A stretch of 64,000 nucleotides of DNA from an uncultured Poribacteria bacterium (GCA_951812525.1 OX638316.1:1562506-1626505); one strand, 5' to 3'. Positions 16,605 through 26,819 are shown, counted from the stretch's first letter. The notes: a model not told the origin generated them from the sequence alone. Translations and numbers: made by a program.

Positions 16605-17828
16605 ATGAAAGATTCAAGGTTTATTACAAGAGTCGTTCTAAGGAACTATAAAAGTATTCCCGTGTGTGATGTGCAGCTGCAGCCTTTAACCTTTCTCGTG
16701 GGTCCCAACGGCGCAGGCAAGAGCAACTTTCTTGATTCGCTCCGATTCGTTGCCGATGCGTTGAATTCATCACTGGATCATGCCTTACGCGACCGTGGTG
16801 GTATCAATGATGTCCGCCGTCGCTCCGGTGGGCATCCAAACCATTTCGGTATCCGTCTTGATTTCACTTTACCTGCAGGGGCTACAGGACACTATGCCTT
16901 TCGTATTATTGCGCGTGAACGTGGCGGATATGAAGTTCAGAGCGAAGAATGTGTGATACAGGACGCGCAGCTTTTCGCGCCACAGAAATACTTCCGCGTT
17001 GTTAATGGTAAGGTAACCAATTCAAGTGTAGATGTGGCACCCGTTGCCGACTGTAGTCGGTTCTACTTGGTAAACGCATCTGGACTGCCAGAGTTTCGGC
17101 CTGTCTATGAAGCATTTTCTCGTATGGGATTTTATAACTTCAATCTTGATAAGATTCGGGATCTCCAAATACCAGAGACTGGCGACATGCTTATGCCAGA
17201 TGGCAGCAATCTAACCAGTGTGCTTGCCCGATTCTCACGTCCTGCTAAGCAACATATTGAGGGATATCTGGCGAAAATCGCGCCCGGTATACATGGGGTC
17301 CGGGTTAAAGAACTTGGACACAAGGAGACACTGGAGTTCCGACAAAGTATGGCAGGTGCAAAATATCCTTGGCGATTTTTGGCAAACAATATGTCTGAAG
17401 GCACACTGCGTGCTTTGGGGATTCTGGTAGCTCTGTTTCAAGGAAATCACGACGAACAGCACCGAGTAATGCTTGTGGGGATTGAAAAACCAGAGATGGC
17501 ACTTCACCCCGCAGCCTTAGGTGTGTTACTTGACGCACTTCGGGATGCTGCCGAGAGCACACAAATTGTTCTCACGAGCCACAGTCCAGACCTACTCGAT
17601 AACAAGGATTTGAATGCCGAGTCAATTCTTGCAGTTGAAGCGCGTGATGGAAATACAGCAATCGCCCAAGTTGACAAAACAGGAAAGTCTGTTCTAAGAG
17701 ACCGATTGTCTACAACGGGGGAACTGCTACGTCGCAATCGACTGAAACCTGATACAGCAGCTACTGTGTCTACTGCAGATACGCCACAGCTTCAGCTGTT
17801 CGGTTCTGAAGAAGCAGATTCTGAGTAA
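16605..17828 (+). CDS. AAA-family (RecF/SMC-like, AAA_21) ATPase without a partner gene
   Basis: 407 residues. Walker A is GPNGAGKSN (33-41), Walker B region MLVGIEKPEMALHP (the usual EEPE reads EKPE), a signature-like MSEGTLRALG lies before it, and LTSHSPDLLD follows. The middle is divergent. This is the layout of stand-alone ATPases related to RecF and OLD that usually pair with a TOPRIM or DUF4276 gene. A second ATPase of this type at 47647 has such a partner; here the next gene is a sulfatase. The C-terminus (DTPQLQLFGSEEADSE) is acidic. GAGGTAAGG precedes the ATG. A defence or DNA-repair role is possible, not shown. Confidence 0.8.
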   Translation: MKDSRFITRVVLRNYKSIPVCDVQLQPLTFLVGPNGAGKSNFLDSLRFVADALNSSLDHALRDRGGINDVRRRSGGHPNHFGIRLDFTLPAGATGHYAFRIIARERGGYEVQSEECVIQDAQLFAPQKYFRVVNGKVTNSSVDVAPVADCSRFYLVNASGLPEFRPVYEAFSRMGFYNFNLDKIRDLQIPETGDMLMPDGSNLTSVLARFSRPAKQHIEGYLAKIAPGIHGVRVKELGHKETLEFRQSMAGAKYPWRFLANNMSEGTLRALGILVALFQGNHDEQHRVMLVGIEKPEMALHPAALGVLLDALRDAAESTQIVLTSHSPDLLDNKDLNAESILAVEARDGNTAIAQVDKTGKSVLRDRLSTTGELLRRNRLKPDTAATVSTADTPQLQLFGSEEADSE

Positions 17829-17921
17829 ATAAAAAGTAAAGGCGTCGACGGATAAGTCAGGCAACTAGTGGAAAATGTATAACCTATTACACCTGCTTTA
17901 CCCATAAGATGGAGGATTAAT

Positions 17922-19325
17922 ATGGAAAACAGACCTAATGTCATTTTTGTTTTAACGGACGACCAAGGACCTTGGGCAGCTGGATGCTGCGGTAACGATG
18001 AGGTACGTACACCCTATCTCGACCAATTGGCTTCAGAAGGCACTCGTTTTCCCAATTTTTTCTGCACAAGCCCTGTCTGTTCTCCGGCGCGTGCCAGCCT
18101 CATGACCGGTCGTATTCCCTCAGCGCACGGTGTACACGACTGGATCCGCGACGGAAACATGCCACCCGACCCTGCGCAATACCTCGACGGATTAACCTGT
18201 TATACCGACGTCTTAGCCGACAATGACTATACAGTTGGGCTTAGTGGCAAATGGCACCTTGGCGATAGTTTAACACCACAACACGGGTTCAGCCACTGGT
18301 TCTCTTTGCTCACCGGTGGAAGTAAGTATAACGATGCAGATATGATTCGAGATGGACAGGTTGAAATGCAACCCGGCTATCTCACCGACGTTATCACCGA
18401 TGATGCGTTGAACTTTATCTCTGCGAACAAAGACGGACCCTTTTATCTCAGCGTCAACTACAACGCACCGCATACCCCTTTCGACGGGCACCCACAAGAC
18501 ATCGTTGACTCCTACGACGATTGTCCCTTCAAAACGTGTCCACAAGAGGCACTGCACCCGTGGGCGGTGCAGGGAGCCGCTGTTCACATGGGCAACCGTG
18601 AATCGCTAAAAGGCTATTTTGCTGCGATCACCGCACTCGACTTAAATGTCGGGCGGATTCTTGATAGACTCGCCGAACTCGGCATCCGTGAAAATACGCT
18701 CGTTGTCTTCAGTAGTGATAACGGCTATTCATGCGGGCATCACGGGTTTTGGCATAAAGGAAACGGCACGTTCCCGCTAAATATGTATGAAAACTCTGTC
18801 AAGGTTCCCTTCATTATGAGTCAACCCGGTAGGATTCCAGAAGGTCGCGTCAGTGAAGCGATGGTCAGTCAATACGATTTCATGCCGACACTGCTTGAGT
18901 ACCTCGGTTTACCTGATCCGAATGACGATATGTCCCCCGGCAGGAGTTTTGTTCCTACACTCTCTGGGGATACAAACGACGCGAAAGATGAGATCGTCAT
19001 CTATGATGAATACGGTCCCGTACGCATGATTCGGACGCAAGAGTGGAAATATGTCCATAGATATCCTTATGGGCCGCATGAACTCTATGATTTGGTTAAT
19101 GATCCAGATGAACGGAAAAATCTTATAGATGAAAGGTCGCAGGAGGCTCGGATAGCCGACATGCGACAGCAGATGGGGGCATGGTTCCAACGATACGTCT
19201 TACCGCAGTTAGATGGCGCAAGATGCTCCGTTACCGGTGGTGGTCAAGCCGCGAAAATAGAGGAAGGGCAGGTTGGTGAAGGAGCATTCCATCCGAGATA
19301 CGCTCCGCCTCAACGGAATGTATAG
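17922..19325 (+). CDS. Type I (formylglycine) sulfatase
   Basis: 467 residues, alkaline-phosphatase fold. Metal aspartates D13/D14 in VLTDDQG; the C-x-P-x-R site CSPAR with Cys53 to be converted to formylglycine; K110/H112 in GKWHLG; H184 in APHTPF; D266/N267 in FSSDNGYS; and a late Lys279. All catalytic positions I can check are present. No signal peptide is evident, so the enzyme is probably cytoplasmic unless exported by another route. ATG at 17922 preceded by GGAGG. Activity needs a formylglycine-generating enzyme or anSME elsewhere. The substrate, perhaps a sulfated glycan or small sulfate ester, cannot be read from sequence. Confidence 0.93.
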   Translation: MENRPNVIFVLTDDQGPWAAGCCGNDEVRTPYLDQLASEGTRFPNFFCTSPVCSPARASLMTGRIPSAHGVHDWIRDGNMPPDPAQYLDGLTCYTDVLADNDYTVGLSGKWHLGDSLTPQHGFSHWFSLLTGGSKYNDADMIRDGQVEMQPGYLTDVITDDALNFISANKDGPFYLSVNYNAPHTPFDGHPQDIVDSYDDCPFKTCPQEALHPWAVQGAAVHMGNRESLKGYFAAITALDLNVGRILDRLAELGIRENTLVVFSSDNGYSCGHHGFWHKGNGTFPLNMYENSVKVPFIMSQPGRIPEGRVSEAMVSQYDFMPTLLEYLGLPDPNDDMSPGRSFVPTLSGDTNDAKDEIVIYDEYGPVRMIRTQEWKYVHRYPYGPHELYDLVNDPDERKNLIDERSQEARIADMRQQMGAWFQRYVLPQLDGARCSVTGGGQAAKIEEGQVGEGAFHPRYAPPQRNV

Positions 19326-19369
19326 AAATAGCGGTTGATGAATGTCAAATAGTGATTAGGAACCCTCGA

Positions 19370-19410
19370 AAATCGCCAACAGCTGACCGCCAACAGCCAA
19401 CAGCTAATAT
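19370..19410. repeat. Degenerate CCAACAGCTGACCG short tandem repeat
   Basis: CGCCAACAGCTGACCG, then CCAACAGCCAACAGCT: about five imperfect 7-8 base units immediately ahead of the AAGGAG of the next gene. Similar runs lie at 22306, 25567 and 30841. Confidence 0.55.
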
Positions 19411-19422
19411 GAAAGGAGCGAA

Positions 19423-20280
19423 ATGGCGAGAGCATTTGCCCCTGGCAACATCTCTTGTGTTTTCAAAGTTATTCCGCACCCCGACACCGCCCGTATGCAC
19501 TCACTCGGCATGGGGTTCACCGTTACGGAAGGTGTAGATGTTACCGTCTCTAATTATCATGAGACAGCAGTGCTATTTAACGGGGAAGACATCGACTTTC
19601 CCACAGTGCGTGCCGTAGTTGATCGGTTAATTCAGAACACAGAGGTCACAGGCATAAAGATAAATCTTACTTCTCCCTTACCTCTCGGCTGCGGCTTCGG
19701 ACTTAGCGGTGCCGCTGCACTCGCAACAGCCTATGCCCTCAATGAACACTTAAATCTCCGCAAGGATACAGAATCGCTCGCCATGATAGCGCATGTTGCG
19801 GAAGTTGAAAATCGTACCGGACTCGGAGATGTATGTTCGCAATATCACGGCGGCTGCCTCGTCAAATTAAAAGAAGGTGCCCCTTTAGTCGCCGATAGGC
19901 TACCAATCGCAGAACAACCCATCTATTACCGATACTTCGGACCTATTCAGACAAGCGAGGTGCTAGGAAATAGAGAACAGACCCTGCGTATCAATCGTGC
20001 CGCAGATATTGCGTTGAACACTTTGCGAACACTTACACATGCTGAGCCGGATGCTGGACTCTTTAACGCCTGTTTTGCCGTCTCGAAGCAGTTTTCAGTA
20101 CAGAGCGGTCTGCTCAGTGATGAAAGGGTAATCGACACAATTGCACAGATTGAGGCAGAAGGTGGCGTGGCATCGATGATCATGTTAGGAAACGGCGTTT
20201 TTAGCACGCACCCTTTTGCAGGTGCCGAAGAAACAAGACTTGTTTACAATCCAGCACGCCTTATAGACAAAAGTTCATAG
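19423..20280 (+). CDS. GHMP-family kinase, pantoate-kinase-like (COG1829 type)
   Basis: 285 residues. It opens with ARAFAPGNIS, like the AFAPGHI start of archaeal pantoate kinases, and has the GHMP phosphate loop PLPLGCGFGLSGAAA (85-99) with the following helix ATAYALN. E129 and D136 lie in EVENRTGLGDV, the metal and base region. A late glycine motif (SMIMLGNGVF) completes the fold. The ATG at 19423 has AAGGAG at the right distance. In archaea this family phosphorylates pantoate for CoA synthesis; bacteria normally use pantothenate kinase, so either this is a transferred enzyme or it acts on another small acid or sugar. Next to it is a membrane protein and a PfkB kinase. Confidence 0.65.
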   Translation: MARAFAPGNISCVFKVIPHPDTARMHSLGMGFTVTEGVDVTVSNYHETAVLFNGEDIDFPTVRAVVDRLIQNTEVTGIKINLTSPLPLGCGFGLSGAAALATAYALNEHLNLRKDTESLAMIAHVAEVENRTGLGDVCSQYHGGCLVKLKEGAPLVADRLPIAEQPIYYRYFGPIQTSEVLGNREQTLRINRAADIALNTLRTLTHAEPDAGLFNACFAVSKQFSVQSGLLSDERVIDTIAQIEAEGGVASMIMLGNGVFSTHPFAGAEETRLVYNPARLIDKSS

Positions 20281-20365
20281 GTCCAACCAACCGACCGGAC
20301 TGGGTATACGTCAAGGATTGTTTTTGCACAACTTGCCTAATCGAACCGCAAGGAAAGTTAAAAGA

Positions 20366-22276
20366 ATGAACCCTTTAATCCTGATGACCCTGATTCTTTT
20401 TTCGGTATCTGTTGCCTTGGGTGCGGTGGAAATTGAGAATGTGACCTTCGGGTTCAACGAGGGTTACAAAACAGGCACGTGGGCACCATTGACTATTACT
20501 GTCCGGAGTCAAGATGAACCCGTCGTATTTGCCGGTGAACTGGCAGTGGAAGTCCGAAACTTTACTTCGGATACACCGCTTGAGCGGTACGCCATCCCGC
20601 TGCGGATCAGCCCAACAGGACGACAACAGAAACAGTTCTATGTTTACTGCTCGAAAAATGCGACGCGACTTATTATCCAACTTTTGCCCACAGCACCCGT
20701 AGAGAGCGATTTGTTATACAGTATGGGTGGGATTTATGACCCAGATTCGTTCCAGGAAGTGTCATTGCCGATACCTATTGCACGCAAAGACTATCTCATG
20801 TTAGTATTAGCACCGAGCGGTGACAGGTTGAAACGGTTTATTGACAAAAAACCACTGAACGTTTCCGATGGCGCAGAGGTTCATGTTAAATACCTTCCTA
20901 ACCCGACTTCACTGCTACGCGACTGGATCGGTTATAGTGCCGTTGATGTTCTCATTATCCGTGAGACCTTTCTGACAGAGAGACATGTCTCTAAAGATCA
21001 ACAGACAGCACTATTTGATTGGGTACAGCGTGGCGGCACGCTCATTACGTCTGGAGGCAGCAGCTTTGATACCCTGCGAGGCAGTTTTTTAGAACCTTTC
21101 CTTCCAGTTGAATTGAAAGGTCTAAAAAAAACAGACGCGCCCCCGGATGCTTTGCGCGACGAACTCGGCTTTCAGTCTTCCGATAACAATGGAACTTTTT
21201 TTCAGCGCGTTGAGTTCGTGCCGAAAACCGGATGTGAGACGTTAATTGGTACAACAGAACAGATTTACGTCGCAAAGCGAAATTTCGGAAACGGTCAAAT
21301 CCTCTGTCTCGCATTTGATTACAACGCGTCACCATTCTCGGAGCAAGAAGTAGGTGAGGCGTTCTGGCACCGTTTACTGAGTGAGTCTGGTAAATCTCCG
21401 CGACATCTCGCAGACCGTTACGCACTCTCTCGTCAACATGAGGAGAAAATTCATAAACAGTTTCTCTCAAAAATGCCGACACAGGTGCCACTTGTTAAAC
21501 TGTTGGTCGTAATCTTACCAGCATACCTTCTCGTTTTTGGCGGCTTTCTACTCTATTTTGGGAAGTCTAAACAAAAATCGTCCGTCTATTGGGTGGGAAG
21601 CTGCATCTTTGTTCTGCTTTCGGTGAGCACAATTGCGGTAGCGAGAAATATTTTCCCTGATAGCATAGCCGTAGACCGACTATCGATTTTATCAGTTTAC
21701 CCAGAGCGTCAGCGTGGACACCTACAAAGTTTTGTTTCTGTCAGAACTACTTCGCGAACAAAAACGTCCATTGAGTTTCCAGAAGGCACTTTTATCCGAC
21801 ATCAGGAAACTGAACTGTTTCAGAAGCTTGGGACCTTGATTCAAGGTCCGCATGTTCAACTCCAAGATGTCTCTGTAGAACCTTGGCATCCTACGACTTA
21901 TGTGAAAGAGGCATTTACCCAACAGTTACCGGTTAGACTTGAAAACGCGTGGCGCATCACAGAAAAAAAGATGACTTACTTAGGAAATATCCGTCTAAGA
22001 GGACAAGATCCGTTTCTGGCAGAAAACGGGATAGCAATTAACCGACGACCCCTAAAAATACCTCCTGATAAAGAACTGAACGGCACACGAAAGGCATTTG
22101 CGCGAATACTACAGCAAGAAGGGGTCCTACAACATCTGACAAATGAGACGGATTTGAACCAGCGACCCTACATTATTGGATGGACTTCTCGCGACTTTAC
22201 TGACACACCAACAGATGGAAATGCGAACACGAATGATGAAACTTTAGTAATTTTTCGCCCTGATACCACGCGCTAA
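20366..22276 (+). CDS. Exported membrane protein with beta-sandwich and GATase1-like domains
   Basis: 636 residues. The signal peptide (MNPLILMTLILFSVSVALG) starts at the ATG at 20366, which has AAGGAAAG upstream; an in-frame ATG at 20318 lacks one. Residues about 20-130 look like a beta-sandwich; about 150-330 resemble a catalytically dead class-I glutamine amidotransferase fold (DVLIIRE, FDWVQRGGTLITSGG). Two transmembrane helices (about 374-398 and 410-430) follow, then a periplasmic C-terminal domain of about 200 residues. Proteins of this type often stand next to ABC exporters, and an ABC ATPase is encoded one gene further on. Function not known. Confidence 0.65.
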   Translation: MNPLILMTLILFSVSVALGAVEIENVTFGFNEGYKTGTWAPLTITVRSQDEPVVFAGELAVEVRNFTSDTPLERYAIPLRISPTGRQQKQFYVYCSKNATRLIIQLLPTAPVESDLLYSMGGIYDPDSFQEVSLPIPIARKDYLMLVLAPSGDRLKRFIDKKPLNVSDGAEVHVKYLPNPTSLLRDWIGYSAVDVLIIRETFLTERHVSKDQQTALFDWVQRGGTLITSGGSSFDTLRGSFLEPFLPVELKGLKKTDAPPDALRDELGFQSSDNNGTFFQRVEFVPKTGCETLIGTTEQIYVAKRNFGNGQILCLAFDYNASPFSEQEVGEAFWHRLLSESGKSPRHLADRYALSRQHEEKIHKQFLSKMPTQVPLVKLLVVILPAYLLVFGGFLLYFGKSKQKSSVYWVGSCIFVLLSVSTIAVARNIFPDSIAVDRLSILSVYPERQRGHLQSFVSVRTTSRTKTSIEFPEGTFIRHQETELFQKLGTLIQGPHVQLQDVSVEPWHPTTYVKEAFTQQLPVRLENAWRITEKKMTYLGNIRLRGQDPFLAENGIAINRRPLKIPPDKELNGTRKAFARILQQEGVLQHLTNETDLNQRPYIIGWTSRDFTDTPTDGNANTNDETLVIFRPDTTR

Positions 22277-22305
22277 AGGAAAATTGTCCTGAGGAAACAG
22301 AGGAA

Positions 22306-22346
22306 ATGGCTACCGACAGCCGACAACTGACTACCGACGACTATCC
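22306..22346. repeat. Degenerate CCGACAACTGACTA short tandem repeat
   Basis: TGGCTACCGACAGCCGACAA then CTGACTACCGACGACTATCC: imperfect 7-base units ahead of the PfkB gene, of the same character as those at 19370 and 25567. Confidence 0.55.
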
Positions 22347-22360
22347 AAAAGAGGTAAACC

Positions 22361-23287
22361 ATGGATGTGCTATCACTCGGCATTTATGTCGTTGATGTAC
22401 TAGGACGACCCATAGATCAGTTTCCCGAAAAGGGAAAATTAGCACTCTTTGATGAACTCGAAATCCATAGCGGAGGCTGTGCCAACAACGTAGCCATTGC
22501 GCTCGCGCGCCTCGGCATCTCTGCTGGGGCAATGGGTAAAGTCGGGACAGATGCGTTTGGTGACCTGATTCTGCAGCGGCTTGCAGGCGATGGCGTCAAC
22601 ACGGTAGGCATGCGACAGGATACCAACGCCAGAACCTCATTTACGTTTGTCGCCGTTGCTTCCGATGGAGAACGGACTTTCTACCACTACATCGGCGCGA
22701 ATGGTGAACTCTGTGAGGCAGACCTTGATTGGGAACTTATCAAATCCGTCAAAATTTTGCACATCGCCGGGGCACTCGTCATGCCCAATTTTGATGGGGC
22801 ACCGATGGAGAACGTTCTACGAAAAGCGAAAGCCTTGGGTATAACTACTTCACTCGACACAGTGTATGATGCCACTGGAAAGTGGATGGAGACCCTTGAA
22901 CCCTGTTTGCCTTACGTGGATATGTTTATACCCAGTATCGTTGAAGCACAACATCTCACCGGTTTATCGGAGTATCGGGAAATCACCCAATTTTTGCGAG
23001 ATAACTACGGTATCCACACCATCGTCATTAAAATGGGAGAAAACGGCAGTTACGCCTCCACACCCGAAGCAGAATACCGCGCACCAGCCTATCCTGTGAA
23101 TGCCGTTGACGCGACTGGAGCAGGAGATGCTTACGCCGCAGGTTTTCTCGCAGGGACCATCATGGGTTGGGATCTGAAAGCGACAGCAGAATTGGCATCT
23201 GCAACCGGTGCCGCATGTGTTACCGCTATCGGTACAACTACTGGTATCCAAAATCTTCAAGAGACTTTAAAAATTTGTCAGAAATAA
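22361..23287 (+). CDS. PfkB-family carbohydrate kinase
   Basis: 308 residues, ribokinase fold. The first PfkB signature is GGCANNVAIALARLG (about 44-58), and the second is VDATGAGDAYAAGFLAG with catalytic Asp256 and the oxyanion hole ATGAG before it. FTFVAVASDGERTF fits the lid or sugar-contact strand. GAGGTAAACC precedes the ATG. It would phosphorylate a sugar or nucleoside with ATP in the cytoplasm. The specific sugar is not clear; 2-keto-3-deoxygluconate, fructose and adenosine kinases share these motifs. The ABC ATPase starts 14 bases later. Confidence 0.9.
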   Translation: MDVLSLGIYVVDVLGRPIDQFPEKGKLALFDELEIHSGGCANNVAIALARLGISAGAMGKVGTDAFGDLILQRLAGDGVNTVGMRQDTNARTSFTFVAVASDGERTFYHYIGANGELCEADLDWELIKSVKILHIAGALVMPNFDGAPMENVLRKAKALGITTSLDTVYDATGKWMETLEPCLPYVDMFIPSIVEAQHLTGLSEYREITQFLRDNYGIHTIVIKMGENGSYASTPEAEYRAPAYPVNAVDATGAGDAYAAGFLAGTIMGWDLKATAELASATGAACVTAIGTTTGIQNLQETLKICQK

Positions 23288-23301
23288 ATACTGGGAAAAA
23301 T

Positions 23302-24264
23302 ATGGGTGATACAGCAATCGTTCAAACAGAAAATCTATCCAAATGGTACGGCGAAGTGATGGGAGTGAACGATGTAACCCTCACAATTCTCCCGGGGATA
23401 ACTGGCTTGCTGGGTCCAAATGGTGCTGGAAAAACGAGTTTAATCAAGCTTATGACTGGGCAACTCAAACCCAACCAGGGCGAAGTCAAAGTCCTAAACC
23501 AACCTGTATGGAACAATCCCGACCTAACGAGACAAGTAGGCTACTGCCCGGACATAGAATTGGCATATCAATTCATGAGCGGTTTTGAGTTTATCACCTT
23601 TTTCGCTACGTTAAGTGGGTACGACAAGACAGAAGTCGAATCACGGAGTCTACAGGTCCTGGAAACGGTAGACATGCTACAGGCGAAGGACCGACCTATA
23701 GGCTCTTATAGCAAAGGAATGCGGCAACGTATCAAACTCGCACAGGCATTGGTGCATGAACCCGAACTCCTTTTCCTTGACGAGCCACTCACCGGCTTGG
23801 ATCCGAACGGGAGACGGCATGTCATCTCGCTGCTGAAAGAACTTGCTGATAAAGGCATTAATATTGTCGTTTCGAGCCATATCCTTTACGAAATCGAGGC
23901 ATTGACAGAGACGATTCTGCTCATTCATCAGGGACGTATTCTCGCTGAGGGTACTATCTCCGATATCCGAGAACTAATTGACGAACACCCGCATAAGGTC
24001 TACTTAAGCACCGATGAACCGCGCCGTTTAGCACAAGTCTGTCTCCCTTTTGACGATATCCTGAGCGTAAATTTTGTTAATGGAGATGATGTTGTAGATG
24101 AATCAGAAACAGACGAAACGAGCGATATTATCATTGAGACTGCCAAGCCCGATGCCTTCTATGCGCGACTCCCTGAACTCCTCATCGAAAACGATTTAAA
24201 CGTCTCTCAACTCTATTCACCCGATGATAATCTCTCTTCTGTGTTTAAATATTTGGTGGGATAG
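23302..24264 (+). CDS. ABC transporter ATP-binding protein (ABC-2 exporter type), no adjacent permease
   Basis: 320 residues. Walker A GPNGAGKTS, signature YSKGMRQRIKLAQAL, Walker B LLFLDEPLTGLDPNG, and switch histidine in VVSSHILYEIE. The long C-terminal extension (about 220-320) is typical of ABC-2/drug-export ATPases. I place the start at the ATG at 23302 because the signature fold begins there; the in-frame upstream frame overlaps pfkB. The next gene is tgt on the other strand, so the membrane subunit must be elsewhere, or the membrane protein at 20366 may be involved. Confidence 0.88.
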   Translation: MGDTAIVQTENLSKWYGEVMGVNDVTLTILPGITGLLGPNGAGKTSLIKLMTGQLKPNQGEVKVLNQPVWNNPDLTRQVGYCPDIELAYQFMSGFEFITFFATLSGYDKTEVESRSLQVLETVDMLQAKDRPIGSYSKGMRQRIKLAQALVHEPELLFLDEPLTGLDPNGRRHVISLLKELADKGINIVVSSHILYEIEALTETILLIHQGRILAEGTISDIRELIDEHPHKVYLSTDEPRRLAQVCLPFDDILSVNFVNGDDVVDESETDETSDIIIETAKPDAFYARLPELLIENDLNVSQLYSPDDNLSSVFKYLVG

Positions 24265-24347
24265 AGGCATTTGGTTCTTTTGTAGGTTGATCTCCAAACT
24301 CCCTTCCATTTAAGAGATACTGAGTGAAATCCAACGGCTTTCTGCTA

Positions 24348-25490
<1,143 letters not shown>

Positions 25491-25495
25491 TTAGC

Positions 25496-25524
25496 ATTTT
25501 ATCATAATCTGAGTCAAAAATCAA
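25496..25524 (-). promoter_or_regulatory. Minus-strand promoter for tgt
   Basis: Read on the minus strand: TTGATT (25524-25519), a 17-base spacer ending in TGA, and TAAAAT (25501-25496). The extended TGn -10 agrees with other promoters here. Transcription should begin about 0-2 bases before the tgt ATG. Confidence 0.6.
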
Positions 25525-25566
25525 CTACCAGCAGAATCATTCAGTCCTCTTGTAGGACGGATCTCC

Positions 25567-25602
25567 CGATTGCCAACCGCCAACCGCTAATTGCCAATCG
25601 CT
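25567..25602. repeat. Degenerate TTGCCAACCGCCAACCGC short tandem repeat
   Basis: CGATTGCCAACCGCCAACCG followed by CTAATTGCCAATCGCTG. It lies between the divergent tgt and HIT promoters and has the same character as the runs at 19370, 22306 and 30841. Confidence 0.55.
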
Positions 25603-25616
25603 GAAAGTATTTGCTA

Positions 25617-25645
25617 TTGCTTTTCTACATCAGATTTGCTAAAAT
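25617..25645 (+). promoter_or_regulatory. Promoter for the HIT gene
   Basis: TTGCTT (25617-25622), a 17-base spacer ending in TGC, and TAAAAT (25640-25645). The leader of about 27 bases carries AAGGA before the ATG at 25679. Confidence 0.6.
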
Positions 25646-25678
25646 ATATGACAAGATTTAGGCTAAGGACACAGCACA

Positions 25679-26086
25679 ATGGATTGTATTTTTTGTGAAA
25701 TTATCGCTGGTAACATCCCAGCAGCCACAGTTTATGAAGATGAACACGTCTTCGCTTTTATGGATATTGCCCCCGCAAATCCAGGGCATACGCTTGTCAT
25801 ACCGAAGCATCACTACAGAAATATCTTTGATATGCCCACAGAAGTAGGCAGTAAAATTATGGAAGCCTCGATTCCGATCGCAAACGCCATCAAGGCAGCA
25901 TTGAAACCTGATGGGCTTAACCTGTTTCAGTCAAACGAAGCTGCGGGGTTTCAGACCGTATTCCATTTTCATCTCCATCTGATTCCACGCTGGGAAGGGG
26001 ACCCGCTACGTTTGCCGTGGCGACCCAGCGAAGGTAACATGGAGGAGATCGGCAACATTGCCGCAAAAATTCGAGACGCTTTGTAA
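25679..26086 (+). CDS. HIT-family nucleotide hydrolase
   Basis: 135 residues. The histidine triad HFHLHLIPR (H96, H98, H100) sits at the usual place, and C3/C6 of CIFCEI are the N-terminal zinc pair common in Hint/HinT-type proteins. NLFQSNEAAGFQTV matches the conserved loop before the triad. It would hydrolyse nucleotidyl phosphoramidates or dinucleotides in the cytoplasm. AAGGA precedes the ATG. The SDR-like gene follows 22 bases downstream, so co-transcription is likely. Confidence 0.93.
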   Translation: MDCIFCEIIAGNIPAATVYEDEHVFAFMDIAPANPGHTLVIPKHHYRNIFDMPTEVGSKIMEASIPIANAIKAALKPDGLNLFQSNEAAGFQTVFHFHLHLIPRWEGDPLRLPWRPSEGNMEEIGNIAAKIRDAL

Positions 26087-26108
26087 TAGCAGGTCAGAGA
26101 GGAGTTTT

Positions 26109-26819
26109 ATGGATATTTTAATTACTTCTGCTGGTTCTGAACTGGCACGCAATGTAGCTGAAGCATTGGCAAATGCGCACACGCTCCGATTAACGGAGCT
26201 TCAACCTGTCGAAAATATTGTAGGCGATTTCGTGCAGAGCGAACTTGGACACGACGAGGCAACTAACGAACTCGTCCGCGGCATGAATGCCATTATCCAC
26301 ATCGCCGAGGTGCCACCCGAATGCCTCGCTGAAGCAGATCAATCTGACAATTACGCTATCGATTATCAGACCCGCTGCACCTATAATCTACTCATGGCAG
26401 CATCTGAGGAAGGTGTGGAGCATGTCATTTACGCCAGCACGCTTCGCCTTTTTGAGCAACACGGCGAAGACTGGACGGTCACTGAGAGTTGGCGACCACG
26501 ACCCTCTGTCGATAGTTTCGTGCTTTCAAAGCACTTGGGTGAATTCACATGTAGGGAATTCGCACGCCAAGGAAAACTCAATGTAACATGCCTCCGTCTT
26601 GGCAATCTCGTCACCGCTGAGACCGCAGCAACCACCGAATATGATTCCATGTGGCTGGAGATGAACGACGCAGTCGCCGCCTTTAACTGCGCTCTCAATT
26701 CATCCTCGCCGTGGCAAATCTTTCACATTCAGTCAGAGTTTCCAGGATCACGCTTCTCAACCGGGAAAGCCAAATCACGTCTGGAGTTCAACCCACAGTT
26801 CGTACCATCACCTCGGTAG
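26109..26819 (+). CDS. Extended-SDR/epimerase-like protein with Tyr-to-Phe change
   Basis: 236 residues. The fold is that of NAD-dependent epimerase/dehydratases: DILITSAGSELARNVAEAL replaces the GxxGxxG loop with a weaker S-A-G-S version, and IIHIAEVP, YNLLMAASE and HVIYAST occupy the usual strands. The catalytic YxxxK reads F137-V-L-S-K141, so the general acid Tyr is lost. GGAG at 26101 supports the ATG at 26109 over one at 26058. A better preserved relative follows at 26864, so this copy may be regulatory or have another chemistry. Confidence 0.72.
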   Translation: MDILITSAGSELARNVAEALANAHTLRLTELQPVENIVGDFVQSELGHDEATNELVRGMNAIIHIAEVPPECLAEADQSDNYAIDYQTRCTYNLLMAASEEGVEHVIYASTLRLFEQHGEDWTVTESWRPRPSVDSFVLSKHLGEFTCREFARQGKLNVTCLRLGNLVTAETAATTEYDSMWLEMNDAVAAFNCALNSSSPWQIFHIQSEFPGSRFSTGKAKSRLEFNPQFVPSPR

